This document shows, piece after piece, positions 60,292 to 64,000 of a stretch of 64,000 bases of DNA (position 1 is the stretch's first letter; every line of letters starts with the position of its first letter). The stretch is from contig CP077096.1 in the NCBI GenBank assembly GCA_014268975.2, positions 4,439,501 to 4,503,500 on the forward strand, in the 5' to 3' direction. Source of the DNA: Pseudomonas wayambapalatensis (GTDB lineage: Bacteria; Pseudomonadota; Gammaproteobacteria; Pseudomonadales; Pseudomonadaceae). The notes below the pieces were generated by a model, which was not told the DNA's origin, searched no databases, and saw nothing but the letters and a program-made list of their open reading frames with translations. The position numbers and the translations under genes are program-made.

Positions 60292-61896
60292 ATGAGCCAA
60301 CAATTCCAACATGATGTCCTGGTGATCGGCAGTGGCGCCGCCGGTCTCAGCCTGGCACTGAACCTTCCCGGCCACCTGCGCGTCGCGGTCCTGAGCAAGG
60401 GCGACCTCGCCAACGGCTCTACCTTCTGGGCCCAGGGCGGTGTCGCCGCGGTACTGGACGACACCGACACGGTGCAATCGCACGTCGAGGACACGCTCAA
60501 TGCAGGCGGTGGCCTGTGCCATGAAGACGCCGTGCGATTCACCGTCGAACACAGCCGCGAAGCCATCGAGTGGCTGATCGAGCAGGGCGTGCCCTTCACC
60601 CGCGATGAACACCACAGCGTCGACGACGGCGGCTTCGAGTTCCACCTCACCCGTGAAGGCGGTCACAGCCACCGCCGCATCATCCATGCCGCCGATGCCA
60701 CGGGCGCCGCGATCTTCACCACGCTTCTGGAACAGGCGCGCCAGCGCCCGAACATCGACCTGCTCGAACAGCGTGTAGCCGTGGACCTGATCACCGAGCG
60801 GCGCCTGGGCCTGCCCGGCGAACGCTGCCTGGGCGCCTACGTGCTCGACCGCAACAGCGGCGAGGTGGACACCTTCGGCGCACGCTTCACGGTGTTAGCG
60901 ACAGGCGGCGCGGCCAAGGTCTATCTCTACACCAGCAACCCCGACGGCGCCTGCGGTGATGGCATTGCCATGGCCTGGCGCGCCGGCTGTCGGGTGGCGA
61001 ACCTTGAGTTCAACCAGTTCCACCCAACCTGCCTGTACCACCCGCAAGCCAAAAGTTTCCTGATCACCGAGGCCCTGCGTGGCGAAGGTGCGCTGCTGCG
61101 CCTGCCCAACGGCGAGCGCTTCATGCCGCGCTTTGACCCGCGCGAAGAGTTGGCGCCACGGGATATCGTCGCTCGCGCCATCGACCACGAGATGAAGCGC
61201 CTGGGCGTGGACTGCGTGTACCTGGACATCACCCACAAGCCGGTCGAGTTCATCAAGAGCCACTTCCCCACGGTCTACGAACGCTGCCTGACCTTCGGCA
61301 TCGACATCACTCGCCAGCCGATCCCGGTGGTACCGGCAGCGCACTACACCTGCGGCGGCGTGATGGTCGACGAGCGCGGCCACACCGACGTACCGGGCCT
61401 GTATGCCATTGGCGAGACCAGTTTCACCGGCCTGCACGGCGCCAATCGCATGGCCAGCAATTCGCTGCTGGAGTGCTTCGTCTACGGCCGCGCGGCTGCC
61501 GCGGACATCGAGGCGCACCTGGATCAAGTCGGCAGGCCGCAGGCCCTGCCTTGCTGGGATGCCAGCCAGGTTACCGATTCGGATGAAGACGTGATCATCG
61601 CGCACAACTGGGACGAACTGCGGCGATTCATGTGGGACTACGTCGGCATCGTGCGCACCAGCAAACGCCTGCAGCGCGCCGAGCACCGGGTGCGCCTGCT
61701 GCTGGACGAAATCGATGAGTTCTACAGCAACTACAAGGTCAGCCGCGACCTGATCGAGCTGCGCAACCTGGCACAGGTGGCCGAGCTGATGATTCGCTCG
61801 GCGATGCAGCGCAAGGAAAGCCGTGGGCTGCACTACACCCTGGACTACCCGGGGATGCTGGGTGAGGCCAGGGATACGATACTCAGCCCGACCTGA
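60292..61896 (+). CDS. nadB: L-aspartate oxidase
   Basis: NadB is the FAD enzyme that oxidises aspartate to iminoaspartate, the first step of NAD synthesis. The 534-residue protein has the FAD motif VIGSGAAGLSLAL, the HSHRRIIHAAD segment, and YTCGGVMVDERGHTDVPGLY with the catalytic-site Arg region. nadA and nadC are not in the window. Confidence 0.96.
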   Translation: MSQQFQHDVLVIGSGAAGLSLALNLPGHLRVAVLSKGDLANGSTFWAQGGVAAVLDDTDTVQSHVEDTLNAGGGLCHEDAVRFTVEHSREAIEWLIEQGVPFTRDEHHSVDDGGFEFHLTREGGHSHRRIIHAADATGAAIFTTLLEQARQRPNIDLLEQRVAVDLITERRLGLPGERCLGAYVLDRNSGEVDTFGARFTVLATGGAAKVYLYTSNPDGACGDGIAMAWRAGCRVANLEFNQFHPTCLYHPQAKSFLITEALRGEGALLRLPNGERFMPRFDPREELAPRDIVARAIDHEMKRLGVDCVYLDITHKPVEFIKSHFPTVYERCLTFGIDITRQPIPVVPAAHYTCGGVMVDERGHTDVPGLYAIGETSFTGLHGANRMASNSLLECFVYGRAAAADIEAHLDQVGRPQALPCWDASQVTDSDEDVIIAHNWDELRRFMWDYVGIVRTSKRLQRAEHRVRLLLDEIDEFYSNYKVSRDLIELRNLAQVAELMIRSAMQRKESRGLHYTLDYPGMLGEARDTILSPT

Positions 61897-61903
61897 GCCT
61901 GGC

Positions 61904-61945
61904 GCCGGCCTTTTCGCCGCGGCGACTTGCCCGCGAAGAGGTCGG
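61904..61945. repeat. Solo REP element after nadB
   Basis: A GCCGGCC...CTTGCCCGCGAAGAGGTCGGC sequence with an internal CGCCGCGGCG hairpin has the P. putida REP look. It lies in the convergent gap between nadB and ygfX. Confidence 0.6.
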
Positions 61946-61956
61946 CAACACCCACT

Positions 61957-62412
61957 TCACTCTACAGCCATCACCCATCGGCGTCGGCTGAACTTCAAGC
62001 GCACACGAAGCTGTCGGTGCTCATCCGCCGTCAGCGCATCCCTTGGAATGCACTGGCTCTGGGCAACCCGCCGCCCCTCGCGCACGAAGCGCAACACCAC
62101 CATCACCGGCAGCGCGACGCTGTCACGGCACAACCTCACCCGCTGCCAGCCATGGGCACGGCTGAACGCCTGCCAGCCACGCGCATCACGGCGCAGACCG
62201 GTCACGGCATCAGGATGGGTCAGGAGGATACGACGGGGAATCACCCAACAGGCATGGGCGAGGCAGGCAATCAGCACGCAGGTTGCCAACCACCAGGGCA
62301 AGGCACTGAACCACAGAGTGGCGAGCGCCAGCGCCTGCCCGGCAAGATAGGCCGTCAGCAGCAGGCGCGAGCCCTGCCAACGGCACTCGAAGCACTCACT
62401 TGGGCTGGACAC
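61957..62412 (-). CDS. YgfX-like membrane protein
   Basis: The 151-residue protein has two close membrane helices (LLTAYLAGQALALATLWFSA and WLATCVLIACLAHACWVI) and a cytoplasmic basic tail, the YgfX/CptA pattern. YgfX was described as a toxin affecting FtsZ and MreB with SdhE as partner, but that role is debated. It overlaps sdhE by 17 bp. Confidence 0.78.
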   Translation of the reverse strand: MSSPSECFECRWQGSRLLLTAYLAGQALALATLWFSALPWWLATCVLIACLAHACWVIPRRILLTHPDAVTGLRRDARGWQAFSRAHGWQRVRLCRDSVALPVMVVLRFVREGRRVAQSQCIPRDALTADEHRQLRVRLKFSRRRWVMAVE

Positions 62413-62650
62413 GGTCCAGGATGATGCGGACCATGCGCTGCAGCTCAGGGTCTTCGGATTCGTTACGCTCCATGAACCAGCCGAACATGTCCTGGTCCTC
62501 GCAGGTCAACAGGCGGCGGTACAGTTCGCGATCCGCTTCGCTCAGGTTCGGGTAAACCTCCTGGGTGAAGGGTACGAGCAGCACGTCCAGCTCCAGCATG
62601 CCGCGGCGGCTGTGCCAGAAAAGCCGGTTGAGTTCAGTTTGTTCGACCAT
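62396..62650 (-). CDS. sdhE: Succinate dehydrogenase flavinylation factor SdhE
   Basis: SdhE attaches FAD covalently to SdhA. The 84-residue protein has the conserved RGxxE motif in FWHSRRGMLELDVLL and the helical bundle of the family (DQDMFGWFMERNE). I chose the ATG at 62650, with GAGGAGGG 4-5 bases upstream. It is divergent from ygfZ, another Fe-S/SDH-linked gene. Confidence 0.94.
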   Translation of the reverse strand: MVEQTELNRLFWHSRRGMLELDVLLVPFTQEVYPNLSEADRELYRRLLTCEDQDMFGWFMERNESEDPELQRMVRIILDRVQPK

Positions 62651-62785
62651 GGGGCCCTCCTCGAATGGTCGCGCAGTATACCGCGCTGCAACCACAGCGG
62701 CACGAGGCATTGGTCTAGTCACCTACCTATTTTGTTACTGGCGTTCTATGATGGCCGCCAGTCTTTATAGCTACCGCGATGACCC

Positions 62786-63727
62786 ATGGCCGACTCCGCT
62801 TTCTTCTGTCCCCTGTCCCACGAGGGCATCCTCGCTGTCCGCGGCTCCGACGCCGGCAAGTTCCTGCAAGGCCAGCTGACCTGCAACCTCGACTATCTGA
62901 ATCCGCAGCACGCCAGTCTCGGCGCTCGCTGCATGGTCAAAGGCCGCATGCAATCCAGCTTCCGCATCCTGCCCGAAGGCAATGGCTATCTGCTTGCCAT
63001 GGCCAGCGAACTGCTCGAGGCGCAATTGGCGGATCTGAAGAAGTACGCGGTGTTCTCCAAGGCCACGCTGACCGACGAAAGCCCCGCCTGGGTACGCTTC
63101 GGCCTGCAGCAGGGCGATGCCGCGCTGCAGGCGCTGGGGCTTGAAACACCACAGGCAGCCGGCGCCACCGTGCGTCATGAAGGGCTCGTCGCCATCGCTG
63201 TCTCGCCTGCACGCGTCGAACTGTGGGTGCCCGCCGAACAGGCCGCCAACGTGCGCGGAGTCCTCGCCGCCGCACTGCCCGAAGGCACCCTGGATGCCTG
63301 GCTGCTGGGCCAGATCCGCGCCGGCATCGGCCAGGTCATGGGCCCGACCCGTGAACTGTTCATCCCGCAGATGATCAACCTGCAGGCCGTCGACGGCGTG
63401 AGTTTCAAGAAGGGCTGCTATACCGGCCAGGAAATCGTCGCGCGCATGCAGTACCTGGGCAAGCTCAAGCGTCGCCAGTATCGCCTCTCGCTGCCCGTGG
63501 ACGAAGCCCCCGCACCCGGCGCAGAGATCTTCTCGCCCACCCACGGCTCCTCGGTCGGCGAGGTGGTCATCGCGGCACCGGCCGAGCAAGGTGTCGAACT
63601 GCTGGCAGTGCTCAGCGCCGACTCGGTGGAAGATGACAACCTGCACCTGGGCAGCCTCGAAGGCCCACGCCTGACCCTGCTCGACCTGCCCTACGAACTG
63701 GACCGCGATCGGGAAATCCAGCGCTGA
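62786..63727 (+). CDS. ygfZ: Folate-binding protein YgfZ
   Basis: YgfZ is a tetrahydrofolate-binding protein needed for assembly or repair of certain Fe-S enzymes such as MiaB. The 313-residue protein has the signature KKGCYTGQEIVARMQYLGK with the conserved Cys. The ATG at 62786 is 135 bp from the divergent sdhE start. Confidence 0.94.
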   Translation: MADSAFFCPLSHEGILAVRGSDAGKFLQGQLTCNLDYLNPQHASLGARCMVKGRMQSSFRILPEGNGYLLAMASELLEAQLADLKKYAVFSKATLTDESPAWVRFGLQQGDAALQALGLETPQAAGATVRHEGLVAIAVSPARVELWVPAEQAANVRGVLAAALPEGTLDAWLLGQIRAGIGQVMGPTRELFIPQMINLQAVDGVSFKKGCYTGQEIVARMQYLGKLKRRQYRLSLPVDEAPAPGAEIFSPTHGSSVGEVVIAAPAEQGVELLAVLSADSVEDDNLHLGSLEGPRLTLLDLPYELDRDREIQR

Positions 63728-63782
63728 CCAGCCCGCCCCGCCGCTGCGGCGGGGCAGCCCCACCACTGCGGTAGAGAAGTCC

Positions 63783-64000
63783 ATGAACAAGCTGGCCGAG
63801 ATGGTTCAAGCGCAGTTGCTCGCTGCCATCGACAACGACGACCTGGTCCTGCCCACGCTGCCCGAGGTTGCCCTGAGCATCCGCGAAGCCGCCGAAGACA
63901 GCGAAATCAGCGTGGCCGCCTTGAGCCGCGTGATCGGTCGCGATGCTGCGCTGTCGGCGCGCCTGATCAAGGTGGTCAACAGCCCGCTGCTGCGCGCACT
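63783..64000 (+). CDS. HDOD domain protein (N-terminal part)
   Basis: The first 72 residues run off the window edge. PTLPEVALSIREAAEDSEIS and AALSRVIGRDAALSARLIKVVNSPLL match the start of an HDOD domain, found in signalling proteins related to HD phosphohydrolases. The function is unknown without the rest. Confidence 0.75.
   Translation, partial: MNKLAEMVQAQLLAAIDNDDLVLPTLPEVALSIREAAEDSEISVAALSRVIGRDAALSARLIKVVNSPLLRA

Noticed and set aside
1..64000. CRISPR arrays, prophage, insertion sequences, tRNA or rRNA genes
   Set aside because: No regular spacer-repeat pattern, integrase/transposase or tRNA-like cloverleaf was seen; the repeats present are REP/REPIN type.

Overview
The window is about 64 kb of chromosome from a fluorescent Pseudomonas, most likely the P. 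putida group (P. putida, P. entomophila or P. mosselii type). This is an inference from gene content and order: argG-motY-pyrC-rnt, bfd-bfr, glpFKRD, the Aau/Aat acidic amino acid system, oprB-gcd beside a second lon, algU-mucA-mucB-mucD without mucC, and Pseudomonas-type REP/REPIN repeats. GC is high and even, coding density is near 90 percent, and there is no prophage, transposase, CRISPR array, tRNA or rRNA. Gaps hold promoters, hairpins and REP elements.

Layout, left half. 1-6.6 kb: argG, a MotY-like OmpA protein, pyrC and RNase T, a 2-Cys peroxiredoxin, the ferredoxin/bacterioferritin pair bfd and bfr, and the monothiol glutaredoxin grxD. 6.6-11.6 kb: a molybdopterin oxidoreductase, argF coupled to an orphan ABC ATPase, and a YbaK deacylase. 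11.9-17 kb: the glycerol regulon glpF-glpK-glpR-glpD with apparent GlpR operators. 17-18.9 kb: a DUF6543 (dermonecrotic-toxin-like) protein of unknown role. 19.1-25.6 kb: the acidic amino acid ABC transporter (aatJ-Q-M-P) followed by its two-component system (aauS-aauR), with a near-consensus sigma-54 promoter in front. 25.7-28.5 kb: an exported alpha/beta hydrolase, metR, a Nudix hydrolase and the zinc-free L31 paralogue.

Layout, right half. 28.7-33.5 kb: a membrane-anchored FMN glutamate-synthase-like protein and a large class A PBP-like protein. 33.6-35.9 kb: a PadR/NfeR-type regulator with a siderophore-interacting flavoprotein, then a VF530 protein coupled to a Pr6Pr membrane protein. 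36-42.3 kb: a ZnuD-like TonB receptor, an OprB porin and the PQQ glucose dehydrogenase Gcd. 42.4-47.4 kb: Lon-2, a chagasin-type lipoprotein inhibitor, cmoA-cmoB and a small exported protein. 47.7-49.7 kb: an OmpR-type two-component system. 49.8-55.9 kb: lepA-lepB-rnc-era-recO-pdxJ on the minus strand. 56-59.9 kb: the envelope-stress operon algU-mucA-mucB-mucD with two AlgU-type autoregulatory promoters. 60.3-64 kb: nadB, sdhE-ygfX, ygfZ and the start of an HDOD gene.

Metal homeostasis recurs. Bfd/Bfr handle stored iron, a Fur box precedes the PadR/siderophore-reductase operon, and Zur-like sites precede L31B and the His-rich receptor. The most distinctive signal is the operator region at 33.54-33.62 kb: a palindromic Fur site followed by a 50-bp symmetric element with two GATATATC cores. 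No clearly new multi-gene system was found. The best leads are that operator, the compact DUF6543 protein, the divergent PBP-like protein, the AauR GAFTGA variant and the REPIN family with a shared central hairpin.
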